A DNA stretch of 64,000 nucleotides from Jacaranda mimosifolia (Eukaryota > Streptophyta > Magnoliopsida > Lamiales > Bignoniaceae). Positions 54,284 through 64,000 of the stretch are shown piece by piece. Position numbers and translations under genes: made by a program. Location of the stretch: the NCBI GenBank assembly GCA_018894105.1, contig CM032127.1, positions 35,174,760 to 35,238,759 of the forward strand, read 5' to 3'. The notes beneath the pieces are model-generated. The model was given only the letters and a program-made list of their open reading frames with translations. It did not search any database and was not told the DNA's origin. Numbering within the stretch: position 1 is the first letter of the stretch; every line of letters starts with the position of its first letter.

Positions 54284-54960
54284 CTCAAAGCCAATTTCCT
54301 CATAGCCTTAAGGCCCATCTTCTCAAGATGTCCTTCAAAGACTGTTTGCATTTAGGGTATAAATAGTAGTTCTGCTATACTCTTTTCTGAGGCAACCTTA
54401 TCCATTCATTTGTCCCCTCTATCAATTGATATCATATATCAAATGATAACACATTTACTATGTTCGGATCACTGATGAGATCTTTGCTCAAGTCCTAAGT
54501 TATCTTTTGAAGACAACCATAGGCTTATGCATATTAAGCAACACATCCAACTCTTAGATAAAGGTTTTATCCAAACACTTTCCTTTATGGTTTCTAAAAC
54601 CACAAATTATTTCACCTCAATGGACATCTTGGTTGTAGTGTCCAGTTTGGAACTCTTCCAACTCACCACGCCACCATTAAGGTAAAATATAAATCTAGAA
54701 GTGGATTTCAGGTCATCTACATTGGATTGGAAATTAGAATCTGAAAACCCCTTAAGTTTTAATTCTCCGTTGTTGTATACCAAAAAATATCCTTTAGTCC
54801 TTCTCAAGTACTTAAGGATTATTTTTACCACTGTCCAGTAACTCTCACTAGGGTCGGATTGGAACCTACTCATAACAATTAGCGAGTGTGCCACATCTGG
54901 TTTTGTACATTGAACTGCATATATTATGCTTCCCTATGGCAGATGCGTAAGGCATGTGGG
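54284..54960 (-). pseudogene. E10 RNase H, broken
   Basis: The frame 54894-54607 reads MAHSLIVMSRFQSDPSES, KIILKYLRRTKGYFLVYNNG and then RNase H: GFSDSNFQSNVDD (Asp kept), SWKSSKLDTTTKMSIEVK, where the AEY Glu is lost. The remainder (54284-54606) is in other frames; remnants of the FIQELD and FCDN segments are too degraded to call residues. Confidence 0.78.
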
Positions 54961-55860
54961 ACATCCTTTGTCTCTCGTCTTCAGTCTTAGGGGACCATAG
55001 ACTTGGAGAGACGAATACCATGTTCCATGGGAAAAAAATCCCCAAATGGATTCTTCCATACTAAACTTCTTTAGTATTTTATCAATGTACGGGGTTGGGA
55101 AAACCCCAGCATCTTATTTGATCTTTCTCTATAGATACGTATTCCTAATACATAAGATGCTTCTCCCAAATCCTTTATGGAGAATTATGTAGATAACCAC
55201 GCTTTAGTACACTCTAACACTCCTACCTAATTGTCAATGGGAATGATGTTATCAACATAAAGCACAATAAACTATATACTGCTCCCACTAGCCTTTTGTA
55301 CATACTAGGTCCATATACCTTTTTGACAAAGCCAAACGATTTGACTTTCTAATAAAAAGCGTATGTTCCAATTTTGGGATGCCTATTTGAGTCAATAAAT
55401 GGATTTTTGGACTTTGCAAACCTTTTGCTCATTCCCTTCGGATGTAAAACCTTTTGTTGCTCCGTATAGATTTCTTTCTTCAAAGTTTCTATTGAGCAAA
55501 GTGGTTTTCACATGTATTTGCTGTATCTCAGAGTCATAATATGAACTTATGGAAAGTAAAATTCAAATCGACTGAGGCATTGCGACTAGAGAAAAAAAGG
55601 TTTCCTTAAAATTGATATCGAGTCTTTGAGTGTAACCTTTTGCCCCTAGTCACGCCTTAAAGGTCACTATCTCTCCATTTACTCCGAGCTTTCGCTTACA
55701 GATCAACTTGCAACCAATATGAACCATTCCCTTTAGTGGATCTACCAAAGTCCATACTTTATTGGAGTATTAGAGTCCATTTCTGATCTCACGGTGTGAA
55801 GCTAATGTCCTAAGTCTACATCCAACATAGCTTCCTCATAGGTCTTCAAATCACTATCCA
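54961..55860 (-). pseudogene. E10 reverse transcriptase, YVDN active site
   Basis: The reverse strand gives LYVDNIIPID at 55259-55248: YVDN in place of YVDD. Blocks resembling YIDKILKKFSMEES lie near 55060-55095. Toward the N-terminus are recognisable KVCKVQKSIY-like and KGYTQRLDINF-like blocks near 55400 and 55610. No frame is open for more than a few dozen codons. Confidence 0.75.
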
Positions 55861-56790
55861 ATTAGTCCATCTCATGAAGGAATTTGAACGTTTTGAGTTG
55901 CTTCTTGATCTAATCCGACTTTCTCAAAGGTTGTGTGTAAGGCCCTGTGATATTTATTTATTTCTATCGCTTGTGAGATTTGATGATCATTTTGAACTTC
56001 ATCAAGTTTAACATCAATGCCATTTCTATCCAATAGAAAATCTTTTTCTAAAAAGGTAGCATTCCTCGAAATAGACACACTTTCTTCTGAGGGATTATAG
56101 AAGTAATAACCCATAGACTCTCTTAGGTATCCCACAAACTTGCACAAGATGGATCTACTATCCAACTTGCCTCCCACTGTCCATCTCACGTAAGTAGGAG
56201 ACCTCTAAACCCTAATGTAGTGGCAAGAAGGTGCTTTGCCATACCACATCTCATGTGGCGTCTTTGGCACCGACTTTGAAGGTACTATATTTAGTAACTT
56301 CACCGCCGTTTCTAAGGCGTATCCCTAAAAGGATATAGGTACGTTGAAAAAGCTTATAATGGAACATACTATGTCTTACAAGGTATCGTTTCTCATTTTG
56401 GCTACTCCATTGTGTTGGGTTGTGCCGGGTGGAGTCTATTGAGAGAGAACCCCATTCTCTTTTAAATAATCCAAGAATTTGGTACTTAAGTATTCTCCTC
56501 TTCGATCCGATCAAAGAGCTTTAATACTAAGTACCAATAGCTTTTCCACTCTCACACTAACTCTTAGTAGGTCTATATGGATCAAATCCAAAGGACTTGT
56601 GAAGTGATCCTATTGTCCTACAAAAGGAGAGTTGGTCATTTTTCCCTTCAAACAAGATTTATAAATTGGAAGGTCCTCAATGCCACTAACTTTTAATGCT
56701 TTGAGAGCTTCCATCTTGCTTATCCTATTCTCGAAGATATGCCCAAGTCTTGCATGCCAAAGACTGGCATCTTCTTGGTTATCTAGCATT
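55861..56790 (-). pseudogene. E10 integrase and linker, broken
   Basis: The linker frame 56189-55872 reads VGGKLDSRSILCKFVGYLRE in short blocks, YYFYNPSEESVSISRNATF and FLLDRNGIDVKLDEVQND. The core is shifted: 56514-56251 is open only in the wrong frame (a shadow of the core), while real core blocks (FKVPSKSVPKTPHEMWYGKAP-like) lie on another frame. The zinc domain (ARLGHIFENRISKMEALKAL-like) is near 56680-56750. Confidence 0.72.
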
Positions 56791-57954
56791 CTTACTTTGT
56801 TGAAAGTACATTAGTGATGGTTGAGAATCCAATGTGTACAATCCTTTCTCAAGTATACCATAAGCAACTAAAAAACCCATTCTTTAATGCCTTCAATTTC
56901 CCATTTGATATAGATAGATCAAATCCTTCGCTATCCAAAACAGGAATTGAAATAGTATTCTCAACAATATATGGTATATTATAATAAAAGGTCTAATAGT
57001 AGTATGGAATTCCCTAAGTCTAACTTATTATATGCCTTTGGCTTTGGTCACAACTCTTGCTTCTTAGCTAAGGTGGTGGATTATATCCACATCACTTAGA
57101 TTCATTCTTCTTTCTATTCTTCGTAACATTTTACGAAGATGAGAAGCGCATGCAAGATCATATATCTATGAGGGAGAATTTATCCTTAAATGCACTTCAA
57201 TAAAGTACATGCCCTTCTTAAGGGTTGCAAGGTATTTCTTGCAATACCGCTTCCAATGGCTTATCTCGCCAAAGTAGAAACAATTAATAGTGATTATGTC
57301 CTCTATAATCTTCTTGATTCCTCATGATGCCTTTAATGGTTGTTTTCCCTTATAGGAAGAACTTTTCTTTCTTTTACCTCCTTTTCTAGCACCCCTAGTG
57401 CCCATAGACTTGGAGGAGGAAACAAGTGTTAAAGGTTTGCCCTGTCATGGTAGTCTCCTTTCTAGATCAACACTTTGATCAATAAACTCGACAAGGATGC
57501 AAGAATCAAATCCTTATAGAGATCAGTGTCCATCACTATGCCCAAGTTGAAAAACTTCTCCAAGCCTAATCATCTTTAGATCATAGTTGATGACACATGA
57601 CTTCACATCCATCATAGCTTGAAAAATCTCCTTTAACAACATGAACTTTTGTTACCTTGTTTGCTTTACAACTCCTGAAAACTTTAATCAAGGTGTTATT
57701 TATGTGTCCTTGAGACTTTTGAAGTTTGTAGATGCCATCATGAGACTAAGAGATAGGACAATCCTAAAACCTAACTCATGAAATTTTCACGTGTCTCTTG
57801 ATCAACAGTAATCCCCATGGGATTAGGAGCACCTTGATATGGAATATATCTGCTTCTAGAAATCTAGAACAATTTTTGAGGTTAAGTCAATTATAGAAGT
57901 TTGGCTCAGTTGGTTTATTGGTTTCCAAAAAACATTGAGCGGTTTATTAGCCAT
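56791..57954 (-). pseudogene. E10 gag and protease, broken
   Basis: The gag ATG is at 57954 (MANKPLNVFWKPINQLSQ). A one-base change in the run of A shifts the frame early compared with MAKNPLTMILETNKL of E4. Zinc knuckle (57241-57282): CFYFGEISHWKRYC, with the second Cys replaced by Phe as in E3. Basic sequence matching GGKKKKSSF of E3 is near 57350-57400. The protease is unreadable. Confidence 0.72.
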
Positions 57955-59914
57955 TTTTTCAGATTTCACAAATCATCAGAGGCGAAAAAGAGAATATAAG
58001 CATGTGATTGAATATTAATACTAAAAACATGTTCATGGTCTTTCACGCATGTTTTTCTCCCACTATTTTATCAAATCCTTCACCCATACAAGAATTTGGG
58101 AAATCATATTTCCTAGTGAGAATCAAAACCCCAATGACTTGTAAATGGACCTCCGTGACCGGATGTATATCCACAAACAATCCAAAGGTAAACAACTTTT
58201 GCTAATTGCATCTTATGCAATTCTTGATATATTTTGCATCATCTTTTCATATAGATCCCCTATAAGGACGACCTCTACATTACTTGATGTTAAATCGAAC
58301 CTACGAATCAAGCTTTGATTCGAAACAGGCACCACAACATCCCCTATGACTGAGTGTATAATGTGTAGGCGTTCTCAAATCAAAGGTGCATCTCATGCTA
58401 GTATATGGTCACAACTTCCCATCTAAGTGTGACCCATGTGACTGGATGTATATCACACAAAGATGGTAGCATCGTCATGCCACATACTATTGGTAGAAGG
58501 CATGGATTAATTAAAACTCTTTTAATTTGTATCCATCTTGACTTAATATTTGAAAGCACTTAGACATTCCAAGTTAAGGGTTTCTGCTTGCAAAGATCTC
58601 ATCATTTTATCTTTTTATTTAGGTTCTCTATATCCTAATCATGTATCTCATACATCAATAGGATATGGGAAGCATAAATAAGTAAATGTGCCCAGCATGC
58701 TCCTAGGGTAGGATGACCATGAGCCTAACCAAGTGGTGCACTTAGAGCCATAGGTGAACTACTTAGTTAATTTTAACTGGGTTGATTAAATCTGGCTATT
58801 ACATTAGTGTATCTCATATATTCATGGGTCTTTTTTGCTCCTTGTAACATTTACCTAAGAAAGAAATCCTCACTTATAGTAATTCTACTCTTATAACATT
58901 TACAAGATAGAAACAAAAGAGGCATGCAAGCCCCAATTTAATACAATTTTTTTAACAACTTGAAACAAATAAAATCAATATTAAAGGCTCATGATCATCC
59001 CCATTCATTCATCATCCATTCAACACTTAAATGAACAATAAATAAATCAAGAATTGGCATTCAATTCCATTAATTAAATGCTAATCAAATTAACAAATAA
59101 TTATTCAAGCAAGAACAGGCATAACACATGCATCATATTATTGCCATAATTGGAGACTAACTTTAACAAGTTTTAAAAGCAACCAAATGTGTCCAACACG
59201 ACTTTGAGGCCTTGCACAACACTTGTGCAACCAATGTGTGTTTTTCAAAACAAGTTTGGTTACCAAAGGAACCAAAGAAAGGGCTCAAAACTCGTGCCAA
59301 TCCTAACTAGGGGCTACTGGCCGAGGCTTGCTCACTATAGGGCAGTAGCTCTCGGCCACTGCCCTGCTGTGGGCTGCCAAGTGCCGGCAGCTCCCCTGTT
59401 TTGGGGTCATGGTCGAGCTAAGTCATTTTTAGCTCAACTTTTGTGCACCCAGAATGTTAGAACAACTTCTAAACATCAAAACACATAACATAGGTGAAGA
59501 TTTTATATTAAAACAGCTTTTAAAATTGAAATATCTAGTGCCCAAAGATGCTTGAAAAATAAGTTTAAGCAAGAATCATATTCTTCAAAAATATCCAAAA
59601 ATATTAAATCATATTGGACCCAAAAATGACCAAAATAACTTGAGGCCTTTCAAAACATGATATATAAACATACAACACCTACCAATGCCAAATAAAAAAT
59701 TCAACATTAGCAAATTCAATTAAAATATACTTACACATGATTTAACACTTAAAGCACATAATAGCATGATTTAATCCATAAACTTAGGAGCCACAAACAA
59801 GATCGTACATACACTCCAACCCATAATATGGATCAAGTATATGGTGATTTTGATCAATTCTTCACAAGAACCAATCATCCAAGCCAAGAAAAATCCAAAT
59901 CCATGCATGAATAT
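57955..59914 (-). other. E10 5' leader
   Basis: 1.96 kb, non-coding, in the same order as E9. It has repeated motifs (reverse complements near 58146-58172, 58250-58275, 58325-58360 and 58425-58455, two of them with CCGGATGTATATCC or CTGGATGTATATC), a stem-loop remnant near 58735-58765, and a GC-rich patch at about 59296-59410 (GGGCAGTAGCTCTCGGCC). The ORF 59189-59488 runs through the patch and is chance. Confidence 0.77.
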
Positions 59915-59927
59915 GGCTCCAATACCA
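59915..59927 (-). other. E10 primer-binding site
   Basis: GGCTCCAATACCA on the plus strand, two changes from the canonical reverse complement, two bases from the LTR edge at 59930. Confidence 0.85.
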
Positions 59928-59929
59928 CT

Positions 59930-62168
59930 TGTAGTTGTGTATGTCACTAAGATCCAAAAACTTACAAAAAACATGAATTTAACCATCCCATACATGTTCC
60001 AAATATCAAGACATGCATAGGAATCCAATTGATAGAGAGAAATTACCTTGGTGAAATTAGAAAATTCAAGGAGCAAGAAAACTCTTCTTCAACTGTTGAA
60101 GAAACTCCTCGCTGGCGCAGTGGATTCACCAACGTTTTACCTAATGTTAAACTCCTTCTTTTAAGCTGAAATTTTTATAAGAGTGTCACCACACCCTGAG
60201 GATATAACACTCCAAAAATCAGCCAAAACAAAAGATCAAAAAGCCTCCCAGAAAGGCCCACAACCAGTTGCCAGAAACTGCCTCAAACAAGAGCAATAAC
60301 AACCAAACTGTTAGCCTCTAATGACATAGTCCACACACCATACCTAGGACTTTATCTCTACAATATGGATGGAGATATTTGTAGAGAGAGGAGAAGAGAA
60401 GGCTTGGAAGAATGGAGGTAGAATGTGTGGGAGGTTGGAGAGAATAATGGGATGCAAATAATTAGATGCTCACCATCCAAGTTTATTGGGAGAATAAAAG
60501 ACACCTGGGAATATTGCACCATGTGGCAGCCCCCTCTCCTCCGATATCTATATATAGGAGTGGTATGGTTTGTGGTCACACATCATCCTCAAGCAAAGGG
60601 TGCCAAGTGTCCATGCCTCGGTGGCCACTAACAATTAATGTTAATGTGAATTTGAATGTCATTTGGAATTCGCATTTCATCTAATGAAATGTCTTCCAAA
60701 TAAATTCTAATTCCATATTAAATGAACCATTCATTTAATAATATTCTCCAAAATAAACTCTCCAATTAAATTAAATTAAATGCTTTAATTTAATTAATAA
60801 TCCTTTGACTTAACTCTTAAGTCAAAGCGCTTAACTCTTTAAGCTAGTTAAAATTAATTTAACTCTTAAATCAATTTGACCAATTGACAGTCATGTGGCA
60901 TCAATTAATTAACTCTTAATTAATTGATCTTAATTTAACTCTTAAATTAAATTGATCAATTTAACTTTTAAATTGATCAAGCCAAAATTGATTAATTTTC
61001 ACCTCCTCTATAATTCAGTCGTGAATTTTCTAACTCTTGGAAATTCTCCTTCATTCAATAGATCAAGCTATTGGCTTTTGTGTGTGGCCCATTAGGTTCT
61101 ATCATTCATTAGACATGGACTCACAACTCCTTGGTGCTTATGGAATATCAAATATTCACATTAGTTTAAACTCCTTTAAACTAAGTGACTCAATTCAATT
61201 AATCTCATTAATTGAAAAGTATCCAATCTCCATGGTCGATGTCCAACCTCAAGCTCGTGGAGCCCAACTAATTAGCCAAAATGAATGCTCTTGAAGAGCC
61301 ATTCTAGCATTATGTGTACCATGCAAATACGGTCATTCCGTCTCCTATCTCTCGAAAGAGGCCAAGGCGTGGTATTAGTCATCTCCCTAGTGTCCTCGAT
61401 GCTATGCTGTTATTCTCAATGTTCGATTCCCGTAGTGACCTCATCTTTGGAAACACCTTTCAAAATTATCACATCACCTTGCTCAAGGATTTCTTGGAAT
61501 TGATCATTATAGAACGTAGAGGAGATGCACTTGCCCTTCACAAATGCGAGGAGTCAGATTCCATCTTGGATCTCACAAACCTCCATGTCTAGTAGCTCAC
61601 GCCCAATCTCAACTTGAGTAGCCCGCTAAGTGACCAAGAAAGAGTCAAAGTATAAGGACCAAACACAAGATTACCATGGATCCTTTAGTTAAAGGACTAA
61701 TAATATGCGCTAGCATAAGCTGGAGAACTTGCCACTATCGACTTGCAATTTGGGCTATCTAGTGAATTCTCCGGGCGGGCCTTCAATTCCTTATTCTCTA
61801 ACAGGCACCCACTAGCATACATCCATATCTCATATGGGATAGCTTATGGAACGGAGCAACATCCAACCCTTGGATTTATGCATCGTTAATGCAAGTCTAT
61901 TCGGATCTTAGATACCATGTCTCGTAAGATCGTATAACTTAGAAGATTTAAGATCACGATCGTGTCAGACCTATTTCATGATCACCATCTAATGCGTGAT
62001 CAAGTCTCATAGCCTAATGTGATCTAAGAAATTCATCCAAATGCCACTGAAGCAAATATTGAGCATAAGATGAAGATGGCCATATAATGAATATCATAAT
62101 CAAGATTATCTTACAAGGAAATAGTTTACAAGGCCAATGTAATTGGCTTGTGGGGTACTATTCCAATA
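59930..62168 (-). repeat. 5' LTR of E10
   Basis: 2239 bases, TGTAGTTGTGTATG to CTATTCCAATA. The left ~680 bases (U5 side) differ from the other subfamilies, while the right ~1.5 kb is the common LTR sequence. Confidence 0.9.
60549..60584 (-). promoter_or_regulatory. LTR TATA and altered hairpin region (E10)
   Basis: TATATATA at 60549-60556. The usual 12-base arms are not recognisable; only a short TGTG/CACA pairing remains at 60571-60580. Confidence 0.45.
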
Positions 62169-62173
62169 GTGTA
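62169..62173. repeat. E10 target-site duplication, right
   Basis: GTGTA directly after the E10 LTR end and before TTCTCTGGGTGGGCC of host LTR8. Confidence 0.82.
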
Positions 62174-62575
62174 TTCTCTGGGTGGGCCATCAGTACCTTG
62201 TTCCCTAACAAGTGCCCACTAACATGCACCCCTATCGCATATGGGATTGCTCATGGAACGGAGCAATATCCAACTTCTAAGAGTTATACATCATTAGTGA
62301 AAATCTATCCAAATCTTAGATGCCCTCTATCTTAAGATCCTATAACTTGGAAGATTTAAGATCACAACCATATAAGACTATTCCATGATCACCACCCAGT
62401 GCGTGACCAAGTCCCCTAGTCTTATGTGATCTAATGGCTTCAACCAAATGCCAGTGAAGTATAAATAAGCATAAGATGAAGATAGCACGTAATGAATATC
62501 ATTCAATTAAGATTGTCTTACAAGAAAATAGTTTACAACGCTGATCTAATTAGCAAGCGGGGTACTATTCCAACA
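62174..62575 (-). repeat. LTR8, piece 3, with its U3 terminus
   Basis: The host LTR resumes at TTCTCTGGGTGGGCC and runs to the terminus GGGTACTATTCCAACA at 62575. No purine tract follows, so this was either a 5' LTR or a solo LTR; the next base begins a plus-strand leader. Confidence 0.88.
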
Positions 62576-64000
62576 GTTTGTTGGAGATTTTTGAAGAATG
62601 TGATTCTTACTCAAACTTATTTTTGGTAGCATGATTGAGCACTTGAAATTCAATTTTTAAAAGGTATTTTAGATATGGAATTTCATATTTATGTGATTTA
62701 ATGTTTATGCGGTGTCCTAAATTTTTTGGTGCACAAAAGTTGAGCAAAAATTCACTTGACTCAACCATGACCCCAAAATAGGGCTACTGCCAGCTACTAA
62801 TGGGCGTTGGCTGGGCAACGAATGCGCCATTCACACACCTACTGCCTAGCCGTGTGCCCAGACTGGGCCGCAGCTGTAGTTTAGACTCTAGGTGAGTTTT
62901 CAGTGTTAATTTTAGCTCTTTAAGTGACCAAAAGTATTTTTTTTCACACATAATAGATGCATAAGTGTTGTGCAAGTTCTCATAATTTTGTTTTATATTT
63001 TTGATTGCTTTTAAAAACTTGTTAAAGTTAATCTTCAATAATGTGGCATAATTGTTATTCTTCCTCTTGCTTAGCCAATTAATTATTTATGAGATAACCA
63101 TTTAATTATTGGAATTGAATGTCAATTCTAGATTTATTTATTGTTCATTTAATCGTTGAATAGATAATGAATGAATAGGGATGATCATGAGCTTATAATA
63201 TTAATTTTATTTGTTTCAAGTTGTTGAAAAGAGTTGTGTTAAATTGGTGCTTGCATGCCTCTTAATTTCTATCTTGTAAATGTTATGAGAGTAGAATCAC
63301 TAGGAGTGAGGATTTCTTTCTCATCTAAATGTCGCATGGAGAAAAAAAGGCCATTTGAGGCATGAAGACCCATGAATGTATGGGGATACACTCATGTAAT
63401 AGTTAGATTTAATCAACCCACTTAAAATCAACTAAGTAGTGCACCTATGGCTCTAAGTGCATCACTTGGCTAAGGCTCGTGGTCATCCTACCCTAGGAGC
63501 AAGCTAGGCACATTTACTTATTTATGTATTCCACATCCTATTAATGTATGAAATGCATGGTTAGGATATAGAAAATCTAAATAAGGAGATAAAAATGATG
63601 TGATCTTTGCAAGCAAGAAAAACCCTCCACTTAGAATGTCCAAATGTTTCCAAATATTAAGTCAAAATGGATACAAATTAAAAGGATTTTTAATTAATCA
63701 ATGCCTTTTTCCAATAGTATATGTCTTGATGATGCAACTATGTTTGTGTGATGGCACTCGGTCACGGGGATCACACTTAGGTAGAAAGCTATAAGCATAT
63801 ACTTAGCATAAGATGGACCTTTTATTTGAGGCTTTCCATGTATTGGCACTTGGTCACGGGGATGTTATGGAGTGTTCTCAAATTAAAGTTTGATTTGTAG
63901 GTTTGACTTAACACCTAGTAGTGTAGAGGGTGTACGGTCATGTTGGTCTACATGAAAAATGAGGCAAAATACATTAGGAGTTACACGAGATGTAGTTAGC
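62576..64000 (+). mobile_element. E11: leader of a plus-strand copia element, cut by the window
   Basis: Matches the E4 leader from about 21455 and E9 from about 44095 (GGAGATTTTTGAAGAATGTGATTC). It has the GC-rich patch at about 62770-62888, the stem-loop (arms AGTGCAC/GTGCATCACT, about 63434-63468), and repeated motifs near 63750-63778 (GGCACTCGGTCACGGGG), 63844-63865 and 63925-63950. Its LTR, PBS and first 400 or so leader bases are missing, replaced by LTR8. Gag would lie right of the window. Confidence 0.82.

Larger units (their letters stand above)
52525..62168 (-). mobile_element. E10: near full-length copia element nested in LTR8
   Basis: 9,644 bases on the minus strand: 5' LTR 59930-62168, PBS 59915-59927, leader 57955-59914, gag to RNase H 57954-54284, purine tract 54271-54283, and 3' LTR 52525-54270. 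The flanks are GTGGA/GTGTA, and host LTR8 resumes at ATTCTCTGGGTGGGCC. The LTR U5 end (TGTAGTTGTGTATG) differs from the other elements, so it is a third subfamily. The coding part is badly eroded. Confidence 0.9.

Noticed and set aside
56251..56514. 87-codon ORF in E10 as an integrase piece
   Set aside because: It reads the integrase core region in a wrong frame (MIGSKRRILKYQ); it is a shadow. The true frame is broken.

Overview
The window looks like heterochromatic or intergenic DNA from a plant nuclear genome. It is AT-rich and has no recognisable host gene, tRNA, rRNA or CRISPR. Nearly every base can be assigned to one family, or a few close subfamilies, of Ty1/copia LTR retrotransposons. 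The evidence is: LTRs of about 2.0-2.25 kb that start TGTTGG and end in CA; a primer-binding site TGGTATCAGAGCC (complementary to the 3' end of initiator tRNA-Met) two bases inside the 5' LTR; a purine tract AAGTGGGAGAT just before the 3' LTR; and gag - zinc knuckle - protease - integrase - reverse transcriptase - RNase H in that order. Integrase before RT is the copia order. The host species cannot be named. Element names E0-E11 are mine.

Layout. 1-993 is an LTR fragment (E0) and 994-1235 a second fragment. 1236-8014 is E1 (minus strand), internally deleted and with two LTRs of different subfamilies. 8015-15041 is E2 (minus), with a truncated 3' LTR and a large deletion that fuses gag to RT. 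The LTR at 12816-15041 is shared with E3 (minus, 12816-33170). E3 is split by E4 (plus, 18904-29173), which has a perfect CTAAG target duplication. 33171-37865 is E5 (plus), which has lost its 5' LTR and nearly all of its 3' LTR. 37866-39293 is the 5' end of a minus element (E6), cut by a truncated plus LTR (39294-40618). An old minus-strand LTR (LTR8) follows in three pieces, 40619-41717, 51803-52524 and 62174-62575. Two near-complete elements interrupt it: E9 (plus, 41718-51802, perfect CCATG duplication) and E10 (minus, 52525-62168, GTGGA/GTGTA duplication). The leader of another plus element (E11) runs off the right edge.

How the parts work together: in a live element the LTR supplies promoter and terminator, the tRNA primes minus-strand synthesis at the PBS, the purine tract primes plus-strand synthesis, and one Gag-Pol polyprotein supplies capsid, protease, integrase, RT and RNase H. 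Here every polyprotein is broken by stops, frameshifts or deletions, and three of seven RT active sites have lost the second Asp of YVDD. No copy can be autonomous. RNA-level features have lasted longer: an LTR hairpin next to the TATA box, and an unusually long (about 2 kb) leader carrying a GC-rich patch, a stem-loop and a four-fold repeated CGGTCACGGGGGTC-type motif. These non-coding features are the most interesting unexplained signal. I found no sign of a new gene system beyond the retrotransposons.
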